Assembly: GCA_946807835.1 (NCBI GenBank) | Contig: OX327703.1 | Location: 1,805,501 to 1,869,500 of the forward strand | DNA: 64,000 nt | Direction of reading: 5' to 3' | Origin: Ailanthus altissimus | Taxonomy: Eukaryota; Streptophyta; Magnoliopsida; Sapindales; Simaroubaceae | Shown here: positions 45,034 through 57,010 of the stretch, in pieces | Position numbering within the stretch: position 1 is the first letter of the stretch | How the letters are laid out: every line of letters begins with the position of its first letter | Made by a program: the position numbers and the translations under genes | The notes under the pieces: model-generated | Database searches by the model: none | Told to the model about the DNA's origin: nothing | What the model saw: the letters and a program-made list of their open reading frames with translations, nothing else

Positions 45034-46230
45034 ATGGCTACAATCAAGTAAGAAATAGAGAGGTTCAATAGGATGAATGACTTCAATCTTTGAAGGAAGA
45101 AGGTTAGGGCTCTACTAATGAAGGAATGGTTAAACTCAGCTTTAGAGGAAGCCAGCTACTCAACTAACGATGAGGCGACAATCTCAAAGTCTGGGCATAA
45201 AGATTGGGACACGATTCAGAAAAAGACTCATAGCATCTTATTCATGGCGTTGAGCGATGAAGTATTAAGGGAAGTTGGTGATGAAAAAATTGCTTTGGGG
45301 CTATAGAAGAGACTCGAGGCATTGTAAATAAAAAAGTCTCTTGCAAATAGATTTCTTGTGAAAAATAAATTACATGAGCTGACAATGCATGAGGGAACTT
45401 CATTGAGAGCTTACATTGACGAGTTTAACAAGATCATCATAAGTCTTGAGTAACTAGGCATCAAGACTGAGGATGAAGACAAGGTCATTATCCTGTTAAG
45501 TTCGTTGCCGAAAAGCTATGAGAGTTTTGTGGATACGCTGCTCTATGGAAAGGAGTCTTTAACGATGAATGACGTTAAGGCATCATTGAACTCAAAAGAA
45601 TTGACAAAGAGATCGGAGTCCGAGAGTGGAGCAGCTTTGCTTGCATAAGGAAGGAAGAGCAACCAATCAAGGAGAAGATCCAAGAGGTGTTTCTTTTGTA
45701 ATAAGAAATGACACTTTGTGAAGGATTGTCCGAAATCAAAAGGCCAAAGAGGGTGGGCTGCAATCGATACTGAGGAAGATATTGAAGTTGTAGACACATT
45801 GGTAGCCTCAAGGGGAAAGTACGCTGGCAAATAGATACTAAATTCGGGGTGCAGTGTCCATATGTGTCCCGACAGATTGATGTTTACCAACTATAAAGCC
45901 AAGAGAGGTAAAGCTCTAATGGGGAATGACATGACTTGTGAGATCATAGGAGTTTGTGACATAAGGTTGAGGATGCAAGGTGGAGAAATGAGGGAATTAC
46001 ATGGTGTAAGGCATGTTCCTAAAGTGAGGAGGAACTTGATATCCCTAGGCAATCTCGATAAGAAAGGGTATTCGGTTAGAGCAGAAAAAGGAAAACTAAG
46101 GGTAGAGAAATGAGCTATAGGGTTTGAGGGTAAGAAGCACAATGAGGGGGCTCTATGTGCTTACTGGGATGACCATGAGTGGCTTAATGCGGGGTGTTGG
46201 GGTAATGCAGACCACTAGGTGACATCCAAA
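45034..46230 (+). pseudogene. Gag plus protease fragment, copy A
   Basis: Starts ATGGCTACAATCAAG. Gag blocks: SDEVLREVGDEK, HELTMHEGTSLRAYIDEFNK, EDEDKVIILLSSLPKSYESF, zinc knuckle CFFCNKK-stop-HFVKDC (Cys, Cys, His and Cys ligands kept, Gly replaced by stop). Protease start ILNSGCSVHMCPDRLMFTNY (active Asp changed to Asn), then MRELHGVRHVPKVRRNLISL. After about GVGVMQTTR the sequence leaves the pol alignment. Stops occur early (after ATIK), after FNLW-equivalent and at several later points. Gag coats the RNA; this copy is dead. Confidence 0.88.
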
Positions 46231-46445
46231 CTGTGCTCACCGAGGTAATGAGGGTCGGAAAGGAGTGCAACGCATCCATACCCTATGCAAAGTGCACGAA
46301 TGCCTTTAGAGGCCGAAGTTACTAGCCCAAGAAAAGTTAAGTTTTGGTGGAGACTTAACTGGACTCAACTCTAGGTGATAGAGTATTGGTGTGGATCGGA
46401 TTCCGAAGCCTTCTTATTCGGAAGATTTTAAATCAAGGAAGAGTT

Positions 46446-47288
46446 TGTTGGAAAATTGGTGATTCAACAATCTTGGTTGGACAAGAATTGAGATGAATAC
46501 CAAAGTGAAGACTTACAAGAAGTTTAGAATGTGTGAGATACGTATGGAGAAGTCTATGACGTATAGGACACGAAGGGGGAAGCCAAATGGGACTCAAAAA
46601 TGTGAAGGGAGCAAGAAAACGCAAAATAGGTGTACAGGGCTGAGCGCCGCGACGCCCAAGACAGCAACCCAGCGCCGCAGCGCTGGGCGCAATTTTGGCC
46701 AGTGCCCAGGGACGAGCGTCGTGGCGCCAAACGCATCAGAAGCTTGTTTTTAATCCGGATTTCTAGTTTTGAGAAGTTTTGGACTTTCAAAATAATTGGA
46801 CTCTTACTCTAACAAGGAATATGATTAGTAGGCACAAAATACACCCTATATAAACACTTGTAAACCCTTGATTTCAGATTAAGCATTAAGAGAGACTCTA
46901 AGAGAGGGGAAGAACCGGCTAGACACTAAGTGCTTGTGTGCGCTAGGGTGGAACCATTGTTTGGGTGATCATTGTTCGTGGTAGAGCAAGAGTTCACTAA
47001 ACGTTTAGGTCTTTTTTTTAGGGTTCTTTATTTGGGTTTTTCTTGTAAAATCTCTAGGGAGTTATAATAAGAGAAGCTAGGATCCTTGGATTCACCGTGG
47101 ACGTAGGCAATTGGCCGAACCACGTAAGATTGTATTGTGCTCTTTTGTTTTCTGCTTTGAATTTTTGTTGTTTTTGCTTGATTGACAGGTTATTCCGTTG
47201 TGCAAGAAGGTTAGGGTTCTAAGTTGAATCTTCGATTCTTCGCTTTAACATAACCTCAAGAGGAAGAAGGGCATTTCCTCCCTTAACA
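46446..47288 (+). repeat. 3' LTR of short copia element A
   Basis: Starts TGTTGGAAAATTGGTGATTC just after a purine-rich 'aatcaaggaagag' tract and ends TCCCTTAACA. GC-rich block at 46640-46730. Confidence 0.9.
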
Positions 47289-48998
47289 ATTACATTTCAT
47301 TTTATAGTTTTACTCAAATTTTTAATAAGCAGTGGTGCCCATTGAGTGCGTCCTTCTCTGTCTTCATTCCCACTTATCCGAGTGAAGCTTAGCAGTCTTC
47401 AAGGTACATGTTGAAAATAACCATTATAACTAATGATGATTGAAAACTCGTATGGATGAATGGTTTTGGATAATGAGGCACTGTATGATATCTGCTGCAG
47501 GACCTTTAAGCGCACCACTCCAAGCTGTAAGTATTATTTTTATGGGATTTTCTTTAGAGATGTTTGTGTAATATTTGTTGACATAGTCATATTATACTCA
47601 CCTGGGGTGGGCTGAAAAGAGGTTTTAAATTTTAGAACAATGAAGAAAAATCATGGCTTCTCTTCAAGTTCGCAGCATAAAGTCTTAATTTGTCCCACTT
47701 CCAAATCTTCTTTACCCAGGTTTCACCAGCTTCATTGTTTCAACTTTCTCAAGCCACCATTTTCACAGAAAATTAAGGACTTTCACTTCCCCATAAATTT
47801 ATAAAAGCAAAGAGAAAAGGGTACCCTCACTGAAGCACTTGAAATTAAAGACTTCCTCTTTTACCTTAATATTTATAAGATTGTTAACATGTCGGGTGTC
47901 CTTTTCCTTTTTCTGTTTAATATTGTCAGAAAGATGTAAAGTGTGAACCAAAAGAAATTCTTGGGAAGCTTCAAAGACTCATCATGCTATCCTATAAGTT
48001 ACTCATGGAGTTTATATATTTTTTTAGTTGCAACAAATCACTTTAAGGACATGGCAAATTGAAACCAGATTTCTGCAAGCTACAACCTTTTACATAATTG
48101 ACATTTCTCAGTTAAAAGCATCATTTCCCTTTTACATAATTGATAGGACATTCAGAAAACTAGCCGTGAGTCGATTGAAAAACAAAAGAATCACTTCTTG
48201 TAGAGTAGTGCTGATATTCAACTTCAATCCTGGTACAAATGTTTTTGCATGAGAGAGATATCGTGTTGATTTAGCATGTCCATATTTTTTCATTTTTTTT
48301 TCTTTTTTTTTTTTGGTACTGTTATAAGAATAAGAGTGTGGTTAGTAAAAATATTCCTGTTACTTTTGATCTTATCTTAATTTGTAAGATTAGGTAAGAT
48401 ATTAGTTATTTTTTATTAAATATCTCCTCATGATTCCATGAACTGTTATGTTATACTCGCTGACCAGTACTAAGGAGCATTACCTTTTGTTTTAAGATTG
48501 AATTATATGTGTCGTTATCAAGTGAGCAAAAGATATGTTTTCTACTCTCATATTTCTTAAAAGTCATAGATCTTGATTTTAAGTCTTGGTTTTGTAGATT
48601 ATTGCCAGTCCTACTGTAAATGTCAATGGAAATGGTTTGGCATTGTCTTCAACTGTTATTCCATTACAGATACTGATTATATACTGTTGCTATTTCAAAT
48701 TTAGATTTAAGATTACGTAGTACAAAAGTTTAATTTATATAGATTATTTTTTATATGTTATAAAAGTTTTAAGTGAGTTAATTAAAGATTCAAGATTTGT
48801 TTTTTTAAATGCTAGTAATCCTGCATATATGACCAACCCTATGGGTATTTGTGAATCAATAGAGCAGTTCAATACCAAAAATCATTATAACAAAAAACAA
48901 AAACAATGGAGTTTGTTGGTTCATCGGTGGATTCTTGTTAGAACAAAAAGCTAAACACAACAGAAGACCTTGAATACTTGTTACAAAGAGATATTTAT
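47289..48998. other. Intergenic or intronic stretch with splice-like signals
   Basis: At 47491-47531 'tctgctgcag' + 26 bases + 'gtaagtatt' has ideal acceptor and donor sites around a short open segment (GPLSAPLQA). At 48591-48669 'ttttgtag' precedes an open 24-codon stretch (ASPTVNVNGNG). I recognise neither protein. These could be exons of a gene or pseudogene split by the insertion at 44.07-47.29 kb, but no start, stop or further exons could be tied to them. Confidence 0.2.
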
Positions 48999-49478
48999 TG
49001 TCACGCTCCAAGTGTTTTCAAATATTTTTTTGAATATTTGGTGTACGACAAAGTCTCTTAAAGGTTATATAGGCTATTAAAATAGATCACAGGCCAGAAC
49101 TTCTAGAAGATTTGCTGACATGAGTGAAGAACCGGATCAAGCCCGCGACTTATTAGGGTTGTTAACCTTAATTAGAAAAAGAATATTCTAAGAAATATGT
49201 GATAGCATCTAGGAATATTTTAGGGAATATTATTCCGTCTTATATATACATCGTTAGATCATTTAGATCTCAGCCGTTGATTGTATAGGGCTGCTAGTTT
49301 ATAAAAGGGAGACCCTCACCTGTATAATTCATCTCATAACTTTGTTTTCTCTTCAACAATATAGAAAGCATTCGTGCAAACACTTGGTGTGCTTGTTTTT
49401 CTTCTCTTTGTGTGATTTTCTCAACTGCTTAGTACGCAATGCGTTTAAGGTTGCACGGTTCGAAAATAATTCATGACA
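48999..49478 (+). repeat. Gypsy 5' LTR, 480 bp
   Basis: Starts TGTCACGCTCCAAGTG and ends TCATGACA. About 90% alike to the 3' LTR by eye. The region following it (ttggtattcatgacaattc) looks like a damaged TGGTATCAGAGC primer site that includes short copies of the LTR tail. Confidence 0.88.
49300..49307 (+). promoter_or_regulatory. TATA box of gypsy LTR promoter
   Basis: TATAAAAG in the middle of the 5' LTR; the 3' LTR has 'tatataaatgg' at the same place. Confidence 0.65.
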
Positions 49479-49498
49479 ATTGGTATTCATGACAATTC

Positions 49499-50710
49499 AT
49501 GACAATGCGAAAAGATGGAGAAAGACGCCATGCCGTCAGGGTGATTGAAGAGAGGGGGCAGAACCCCAAAGCTAAGAGGCACGGTAGTGTACCTCCAGAC
49601 AAGTCTATTGATCCAGGCCATGAGTTCGGGACCATGGTGAAAACACTCGATGGCGCTGTTGGAAAGGCGACGGATCATCTTGGAGAGTTGGAGCAGCAAG
49701 TAAAGAAGCTCAAGGCCGGACTCGATACTCAGGGGGACGAGCTGCACTCCCTCATCGACACATCCATCAAGAGTTATGCTGATCAGCAGCGTGACTGGAT
49801 CAAGGCTTTTCAAGAGAAAGTATATGCCACCTTTGACAAAGTTCAAGCTCAAGTGTAGGAGCTGCGTAGAGGGTTTGATGCTGTCAAGGAGGACATGGTG
49901 CTGTGCAAGCAAGCAGTAGCGAATGGGTCTATTGCTATCAAGGGGCGCCAAGAGTTGAGGCTCCTAAACCAAAGGAGTTCAGCTGTAAGCGAAATGCCAA
50001 GGAGCTTAACAATTATTTTTGGCAGATGGAAAGATACTTCGATGCCATGGGCGTGCGAGACGAAGACAAGGTAAACACCGCGACCTTATATCTTTCCGAC
50101 CATGCAATTCTATAGTAGCGCAGGAAAAGCGATAAGATACGCAAAGGTACCTGCACAATCAACACCTGAGTAGAATTGCAACGGGAGCTGAATCGCCAGT
50201 TCTATCCAGAGAATGTGGCGTACGACGCTCGAAAGTGACTAAAGAAATTGAAGCAGACCAAGTCCATCAGCGAGTACATAGAGGAGTACTCTCTGTTAAT
50301 GCTCCAGATTCCCAACATGAGCAAGGAGGACTTGCTGTTTAATTTTCTGGACGAGTTGCAGACATGGGCGTCCAATGAACTAAAGCGACGCGGGGTGACC
50401 AGAATATCCGACGCTCTAACATTGGCAGAAACGCTCATGAATTACCACAAGGGTGACTCAGGAAAGTCCAAGCATTTGAAACCCAATCACAGCAAAGGTG
50501 GGGGTGTCGAATAATTTCAGCCTCCGAAGGATGAGGAGGAGAAACGTAAGCCACCTAAATGGGAAAAGCAGAAGTGCAACGGCTATAGAGGGAATGGACC
50601 GAAGACAAGCTGTTTTCTTTGCGATGGGGATCATTGGGTCAAGGACTGCCCGAAGAAGAAGGCTATCAACGCAATGGTTACGGCGCATGAGGCCTACGAG
50701 CAAGATCAAA
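49499..50710 (+). pseudogene. Gypsy gag with zinc knuckle, decayed
   Basis: Capsid/nucleocapsid protein. N-terminal coiled coil (HLGELEQQVKKLKAGLDTQG; SYADQQRDWIKAFQEKV), then GAPRVEAPKPKEFSCKRNAK, NNYFWQMERYFDAMGVRDED, a retrotrans_gag domain (LQRELNRQFYPENVAYDARK, SISEYIEEYSLLMLQIPNMS, LLFNFLDELQTWASNEL), and a knuckle CFLCDGDHWVKDCPKK (CX2CX4HX4C intact, 50611-50655). Defects: a stop at 49856, a frameshift near 49930, and stops near 50113, 50170, 50238 and 50512. Confidence 0.88.
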
Positions 50711-50769
50711 TGGGGTGTTTGCAGCTACTCAATACAATGAAAGCCAAGCGGCATACCAGAGCGCCAACG

Positions 50770-51200
50770 GGAAAGGCGTTCATGTATGTTGAAGCCTACA
50801 TCAACTACATAAAGACTCAAGTGCTGATAGATACAGGCGCAATGCACAACTTTATTAAGCGTGCAAAGGCAAAGCGCTTGGGACTTTACGTGGAGAAAGA
50901 GGAAGGGTTCCTCAAATCAGTGAATGTTGCGGCCAAACCACTGGATGGGGTAGTTCGAGAGGTCGATATTCACCTGGGTAAATGGCGCGGCGAGCTAAAT
51001 TTCTCTGTAGCACCTCTTGATGATTTCAATGTGGTGTTAGGTATGGAGTTCTTGAGGCAGTATGACGTGGTGCCGCTTCTTTGACACAACTATGTGTGCA
51101 TCATGCAAGGAGGGCCTTACATGATACCGACGGTAGACAAGCTCAAGGGTGGGCAATCTCAACCGAAAGCCAATAGTAAAATCTTTTTCGCCATTCAACT
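50770..51200 (+). pseudogene. Gypsy aspartic protease, nearly intact
   Basis: AYINYIKTQVLIDTGAMHNF carries the DTGA active site (~50826-50838), followed by GLYVEKEEGFLKSVNVAAKP, VDIHLGKWRGELNFSVAPLD and the second-half motif VVLGMEFLRQYDVVPLL. A TGA at 51082 stands where Trp is expected before HNYVCIMQGGPYMIP. The protease would cleave the gag-pol polyprotein. Confidence 0.88.
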
Positions 51201-51208
51201 AATGGGAG

Positions 51209-51940
51209 TTGCTAGGTGCAAAGGAGGAGTACATCCAGCCACAGCAAAGGATGGATGATAAGGTGACAAGGGGCGAGGGTAAGCTACCAACGGTGGTTGT
51301 AGAAGTGCTCGATGAGCACAAGGGGGTCGTGCCAACTGACATACCACAGATGCAGCCACATCAAGGTGATACCGAGCATGGGAAACAGTTGGAGCTAGGG
51401 TTGATGCTTCTAACTATAGTGCAAATGCCTCAACCGAGATTAGATGAGTTGCAGGGGCAGCTCAAGGAGTTGGCGAGTGTAGGTATTGCTCAGCAACTCG
51501 ATGCGTTATATAATGTGCGTTTTCAGCACAAGAAGTGGGTTGGAGACAGGCAGCGGCGTGTCAAGCATCGTGCGGGGGACTTAGTGATGGAGACGATACT
51601 TCCACCACAACACAAGACAGCACGCCCACTTCATAAGGGCCTTGATAGCAGGGACGATAGGCCATTTTCTATTGTCAAGAGGGTTGGCAACGTCTCACAT
51701 AAGGTGGGGATACCTTCTAGACAGCAGCTGCATCTATTGCCTTCCGAGAGCTGTTTGGAGCTATACCGAGGGGGTATTGAAGACATGGAGCTGAAACAGG
51801 GACCTTTAGAGATTTTCGCATGGGACGGCAATGGGGTGAAACTCATCTGCAACAGACGGACGATGCAGAAGAAGAATCCACCTCCAAGGCGTGAGGACGT
51901 TGTCAAGTGGAAAGAGGTACCCGATATTAAGGCACACTAG
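51209..51940 (+). pseudogene. Chimeric open frame: RT start fused to integrase C-terminus and chromodomain
   Basis: A 243-codon frame without stops. First part: VVVEVLDEHKGVVPTDIPQ and PQPRLDELQGQLKELASVGI, the segment preceding and opening a gypsy RT. From about residue 95 it is the integrase C-terminal GPF/Y region: HRAGDLVMETILPPQHKTAR, KGLDSRDDRPFSIVKRVGNV. It ends with a chromodomain: VVKWKEVPDIKAH, then TAG where Trp is expected, followed in frame by KYESIQRQIDE. The whole RT palm, RNase H and integrase core are deleted exactly in frame. Chromodomains target insertion to certain chromatin. Confidence 0.8.
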
Positions 51941-52035
51941 AAATACGAGAGCATACAGCGGCAGATTGATGAATGAGGTGTGCAGTTTCCAGTGAAGACG
52001 CGATGAGGGCGTCGAGTGAATTTAGTGGGGAAAAA

Positions 52036-52514
52036 TGTCATGCCCCAAGTGTTCTCAAGTATTTTCTCGAACACTTGGTGCGCGAAAAAGCCTCCTATAG
52101 GTTATATGGGCTGCTGGAATGGATCGTAGGCTAAAGCTTCTAGAAGACTCGCTGACATAGGTGAAGAACCGGGCCAAGCCTGCGACTTATTAGGGTTGTT
52201 AACCTTAATTAGAAAAAGAATATTCCAAAGAATATGTGATGGAATCTAGGAATATTCTAGAGAATATTATTCCGTCTTGTATATACACCGTTAGATCATT
52301 TAGATCTCAGTCATAAATTGTATAGGACTGCTAGTATATAAATGGCAGACCCTCACTTATATAATTCATCTCATAGCTTTGTTTTCTCTTCAGCAATATA
52401 GAGAGCATTCGTGCAAACACTTGGTGTGCTTGTTTTTCTTTTTTTTGTGTGATTTTCTCGACTGCTTAGACGCAACGAATTTAAGGCCGCACGGTTCAAA
52501 AATAGTCCATAACA
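52036..52514 (+). repeat. Gypsy 3' LTR, 479 bp
   Basis: Starts TGTCATGCCCCAAGTG after the purine tract and ends GTCCATAACA. Collinear with the 5' LTR, with scattered substitutions and few indels. Confidence 0.9.
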
Positions 52515-52840
52515 CTATGAACTTAGCGTACACACATGCAACATTGTTGCAGAGTCTTTTGTGCACAATGTTATCAACTTGTTTAAGCTAATGATCCAGC
52601 AGATATACTTATGGAACTATCTTAGTCTTTTAAGATTTAGTTTGAGATGTTTTGTATAGTTTGTGAAATTTAGTTTCAATGATTTGATAATTGTAGTTTT
52701 ACTTATAAATAAATAAATGTTTTATATTTATTTAAATATAGTATATATGTATGATTTTGTCGTTTATAAATAAATTCAAAATTTTAGTCCAATAATTTAT
52801 ATTTAAAATTATTAAAAATATTTTAAATTAAATATAAAAT

Positions 52841-53030
52841 CTCTGATACCACAGTATCAGTAATTTACTTACATCACGGTGTAAATAATTTACTAATACT
52901 ACGGTGTTAGAGATTCATTAATACTATAATACTGGTAATTCACTAATACCGTAGTGTTAGAGAATCTCTGATACTACGGTGTTAGCGATTTACTAATACC
53001 GTGATAATAATAATTCACTTACACTATATA
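52841..53030. repeat. Minisatellite of self-complementary ~32-bp units
   Basis: Six or so degenerate units built on 'atttactaatactacggtgt' + 'tagagattc'. The core 'ctaatactacggtgttag' nearly pairs with its own complement ('ctaacaccgtagtattag'), so the array is both tandem and palindromic. Confidence 0.8.
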
Positions 53031-53039
53031 TAATATTAG

Positions 53040-53700
53040 TAAATTTATGACTCGAGCAACACTGACACTAACTTAGCGTTAATGAATGCCCTTTTTTTAA
53101 TAGTATATTTAACAAAGGGTAGCACCACCGGGTACTACATATTCTGATTAGCATGAAGTAATATTTCATTAACTTGTTAGGATTACAACCTCGTAAATAT
53201 TAGTATAGGCAAATTGTCAATTCAATCTTTATATTGCTTTTTAATTATTTATAAGAACTCTTAAGCTTTTTGAAATATTCAAATTAGTCGTTTCAAAAAC
53301 TAATTCAGTATTATTTAGGAATGAAAATGATACCAAAATTAATATAATTAATTATTTTAAATTTTCAATAATCTAATTGGCAATTCAAGAAAAAAGGAGA
53401 ACTAAACGGCTAAAATTTTCAATTAAAATATGCATGTCAGTCCAAACAAAAGTGTATAAATTTTCTCCAATTTCCTTATCTTATTTCATAAACCTTGAGT
53501 AAATTGCAGTCAATATCATTTGCGGGGTCTTTTGAAATTGTTGCGATCAGTGGAGTAACATCCATCGACAGCCCATTTGGCTACTTTTCTAATGACCAAA
53601 GCTATAATATCATGCTTCCAAACTTTGAAAATTAGTTTCTCCAACTAGGGTTCAGATACTGGTCGATATTTTATGTAATAAAAAAATAATATATATTTTT
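53040..53700. other. Non-coding stretch, nothing recognised
   Basis: AT-rich, no coding frame of note. Confidence 0.4.
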
Positions 53701-54850
53701 TCAAATAAATAGTATTATGTAGATTTAGAAAGCCAGACTATTCTTATCAAACGTATGTATATATATATTTAAATTCGTTCCTAATACGTTATATATTTTA
53801 CATTTACAAACTATACATATCTATAAATTTAAAATATGTCATAAGAAAGAAAGTGATTTTGTCAAAAAGAGATATATATATATATATTTATAGAAATTAT
53901 TCTGCTACAAATATAAATTGATTTTAAACTTTTCAAATTCACTTTTAACATTTCCAATAACAATCCCTAGTGGCCGTTAGAAAGCTCTATATATATTTTT
54001 GTTTGATAAAGTTTTAGTTGTTGCCGTCCCCAATACATTACATTTTACTATATGTACACAATAATTTCTTTTTTTCTTAAATTTAATGCTGAGATAAGGA
54101 TGCGATGTAACATGTTTCACATTTTCTTAAATTCGACATTTTTGTTTTACAAAAATAAATGGAATCCAATAAAAATAAAAGAAAAAAATAAGTCTGTCTT
54201 TTCTTTTCTCAAAAGGAAAAATCCCAACTTATTAATTATCATTTTAGTTGTATCCGTAGCCAGATTTATTATTTTACTCCTTGAAAGTAGTTTCGCTAGT
54301 CGTAAATAAAGAGGAAAGATTAATTTTTTATATGTGAAAATTTTCATTTTCATTCAAAATTTTAAAAATAAAAATAAAATGATGTATTCTTTTTTTCCTT
54401 TTATGGGGCAATAAATAAATTAATAAATCTACTCCAGAGATCTTGACCCGAAATGAGCTGTGTGTTTTGATAGAATTGTCTAAATGAACCATTATGTTTT
54501 ATCCACATATTATTGTAGACTTTTCTTTTTATAATAAGATAAGAGTTTTTGACACGTCCACTAATTTATTCACTCTAAACATTTTTGAATAATAAACATT
54601 TTATCAATCAAAAGATTCTGATAATTCTAAGACTAAATGAGCCCTCAGTATCTTGTCCACCCCTAATATTTGTCTTTCTCATTGACTTGCTCACATCAAG
54701 TCAACTTGATTCACTCATTTGCTCTGGTCTAGCTGCCAACTTGTTTGCCTTCCATAATTCACCTTGTGTTTGTCATCTCAGGACTATGACATCACTACAT
54801 ATCGCTTCGATACAAACTGCTTGACAACAAATGATTAGATAAAAACAGCA
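53700..54850. repeat. Copy of the locally duplicated segment
   Basis: 53820-54190 is closely matched by 63680-64000 ('ttcaaattcacttttaacat', 'caataacaatccct', 'gataaagttttagtt', 'ccccaatacatta', 'tgtacacaataat'). 54400-54830 repeats blocks D, E and F of 30.95-33.4 kb, including 'gattcactcatttgctctgg' and 'ataattcaccttgtgtttgt'. Confidence 0.75.
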
Positions 54851-54906
54851 GAAATTTTTTTAAAATTTTCTTATCATCCGAGGATAATAACTTACTTATA
54901 GTAAGA

Positions 54907-55776
54907 TGTTGGATAATTGGTAATTCAACCATTTTAGTTGGTTAAAAATTGAGAAGAATACTAAAGTGAAGAAGTATAAAAAGTCAAGAACGTGTGGGAT
55001 GCATATAGAGAAGTTTAGGACATGTGAGATACAAAAGGGGAAGCGAAACGGGACTTAAAGACGCGAAGAGAGCAAGAAAACACGGATAGCTACAGGGCTT
55101 AGCGCAGCGGCGCCATTGGCTGAGTGCCGCAGCGCCCAGAATAGCAACCCAGCGCCGCAATGCTGGGCGTGATTTTGTCCAGCGCTGCAGCGCCTAGGGA
55201 CGAGCGCCACAGCGCTAGAATACGTGGAAAAGTCCGTTTTGGTTCAAGATTTCGAGTTTTGGAAAGTTTTGGACTTTCAAAAGAAGTGGCATCTTACTCC
55301 AACAAGGAACAGGGTTAATAGGCACGAAATATACTCTATATAAACACTTGTAAACCCTTAATTTCATATCAAGCATTAAGAGAGACTCTAAGAGAGGGGA
55401 AGAACTTAGTAGACACTAAGTGCTTGTGTGCGCTAGGGTGGAATCGTTGTTTGGGTGATCATTATTCGTAGTAGAGCAAGGGTTCACTAAACGTTTAGGT
55501 CTTTTTGAGGGTTCTTCATATTGGGTTTCCTTGTAAAATCTCTAGGGAGTTATAATAAGAGAAGCTAGGATCCTTGGATCCACCGTGGAGGTAGGCAATT
55601 GGCCGAACCACGTAAGATTGTGTTGTGCTCTTTTATTTTCTGCTTTGAATTCTTGGTGCGTTTGCTTGATTGATAGGTTATTCCGTTGCGTAAGGAGGTT
55701 AGAGTTCTAGGTTGAATCTTGGGTTCTTCGCTTCAACATAACCTCGAGAGGGAGAAGGGCGTTACCTCCCGCAATA
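54907..55776 (+). repeat. 5' LTR of short copia element B
   Basis: Starts TGTTGGATAATTGGTAATTC, ends TCCCGCAATA (CAACA in sister copies). GC-rich block at 55100-55225. Confidence 0.9.
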
Positions 55777-55829
55777 AATTGGTATCACAGCTACAGATTC
55801 GATAATACACACTGGGGTATTTAAACCAT

Positions 55830-57010
55830 GTTGCAATCAAGCAAGAAATAGAGAAGTTCAATGGGATGAATGACTTCAATTTTTGGAGAAAGAAGGTTAG
55901 GGCTCTACTAGTGAAGGTAGGGCTAGACTCAGTTTTGGAGAAAGCCAACTCCTCAACTAGCGATGGGATGACAATCTCAAAGTCCAGGCAGAAAGATTGG
56001 GACACGATTCAAGAAAATGCTCACAGCACTTTATTCTTGGCGTTGAGCGACGAAGTATTAAGGGAGGTTGGTGATGAAGAAACCGCTTTGGGGCTATGGA
56101 AGAGATTCGAGGTATTGTACATGAAGAAGTCTCTTGCAAATAGACTTCTTGTGAAAAAGAAACTACATCAGCTGACAATACACAAGGGAACTTCACTGAG
56201 AACTTACATTGACGAGTTCAACAAGATCATTATAAATCTTGAGCAACTGGGCATCAAGACTGAGGATGAAGACAAGGCCATTATCCTGTTAAGTTCGTTG
56301 CCGAAGAGCTATGAGAGCTTTGTGGATACGCTGCTATAAGGAAATGAGTCTTTAACGATGAATGACGTCAAGGCATCATTGAACTTAAAAGAATTGACAA
56401 AGAGATCGGAGTCCGAGAGTGGAGCAGTTTTGCTTGCACAAGGAAGGAAGAGCAACCAATCAAAGAAAAGATCCAAGAAGTATTTCCTTTGTAATAAGGA
56501 AGGGCACTTTATGAAGGATTGTCTGAAATCAAATGACCAAGGAGGGTGGGCTACAATTGGTTCTGAGGAAGATACCGAAGTTGTAGATACATTGGTAGCC
56601 TCAAGGGAAAAATACGCTGGCAAATGAATACTAGATTCGGGGTGCAGCGTTCATTTGTGTCCCGACAGATCGATGTTTACCAACTATAAAGCCAAGAGAG
56701 GTAAAGCTCTAATGTGGAATAACATGACATGTGAGATCATAGGAGTTGGTGACATAAGGCTGAGGATGCAAGGTGGGGAAACTAGGGAATTACATGGTGT
56801 GAGGCATGTTCCTAAATTGAAGAGGAACTTGATATCGCTAGGCAAGCTCGATGAGGAAGGGTATTCGGTTAGAGCGAAAAAAGGAAAAGTAAGGGTAGAG
56901 AAATGACCTATAGGGTTTGAGGGTGAGAAGTACAATGGAGGGCTCTATGTGCTTACTGGGATGGCCATGAGTGGCCCAACGTGGGGTGTTGGGGCAATGC
57001 AGACCACTAG
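55830..57010 (+). pseudogene. Gag plus protease fragment, copy B
   Basis: The frame from MNDFNFWRKKVRALLVKVGL at 55866 is open to 56339. Blocks: NAHSTLFLALSDEVLREVGD, GLWKRFEVLYMKKSLANRLL, IHKGTSLRTYIDEFNKIIIN, EDEDKAIILLSSLPKSYESF. After a stop, a second frame (56358-56627) holds the degenerate knuckle YFLCNKEGHFMKDC (first Cys is Tyr), then ILDSGCSVHLCPDRSMF with an intact Asp-Ser-Gly and ELHGVRHVPKLKRNLISLGK. An ATG 37 bases upstream of MNDFN is out of frame by one base, as in copy C. Confidence 0.9.

Larger units (their letters stand above)
44073..47288 (+). mobile_element. Short gag-only copia retrotransposon, copy A (3,216 bp)
   Basis: Two LTRs (44073-44981 and 46446-47288) flank a 1,464-bp interior holding gag, a truncated protease and the start of the pre-integrase region, then non-coding sequence leading to the 3' LTR. 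Integrase core, RT and RNase H are absent. The primer site TGGTATCAGAGC (44985-44996) is intact. The flanks tttac / attac are a possible 5-bp target duplication with one change. The structure fits the 'terminal-repeat retrotransposon with GAG' class. Confidence 0.9.
48999..52514 (+). mobile_element. Deleted Ty3-gypsy chromovirus-type element (3,516 bp)
   Basis: LTRs at 48999-49478 and 52036-52514 flank gag, aspartic protease, the first part of RT, then directly the integrase C-terminus and a chromodomain. The catalytic RT, RNase H and integrase core are missing. A purine tract ('agtggggaaaaa') precedes the 3' LTR. The gag-protease-...-integrase-chromodomain order defines a chromovirus of Ty3-gypsy. 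Base composition of the coding part is visibly more GC-rich than the surroundings. Flanking 5-mers (tttat / ctatg) do not match, so no target duplication is seen. Confidence 0.88.

Noticed and set aside
45543..46142. Frames opposite to gag in element A (and the equivalents in B and C)
   Set aside because: Antisense shadows of the gag/protease coding strand.
47491..48669. Named gene with exons GPLSAPLQA and ASPTVNVNGNG
   Set aside because: Splice-like borders exist, but I could not identify the protein or connect the pieces into a frame.
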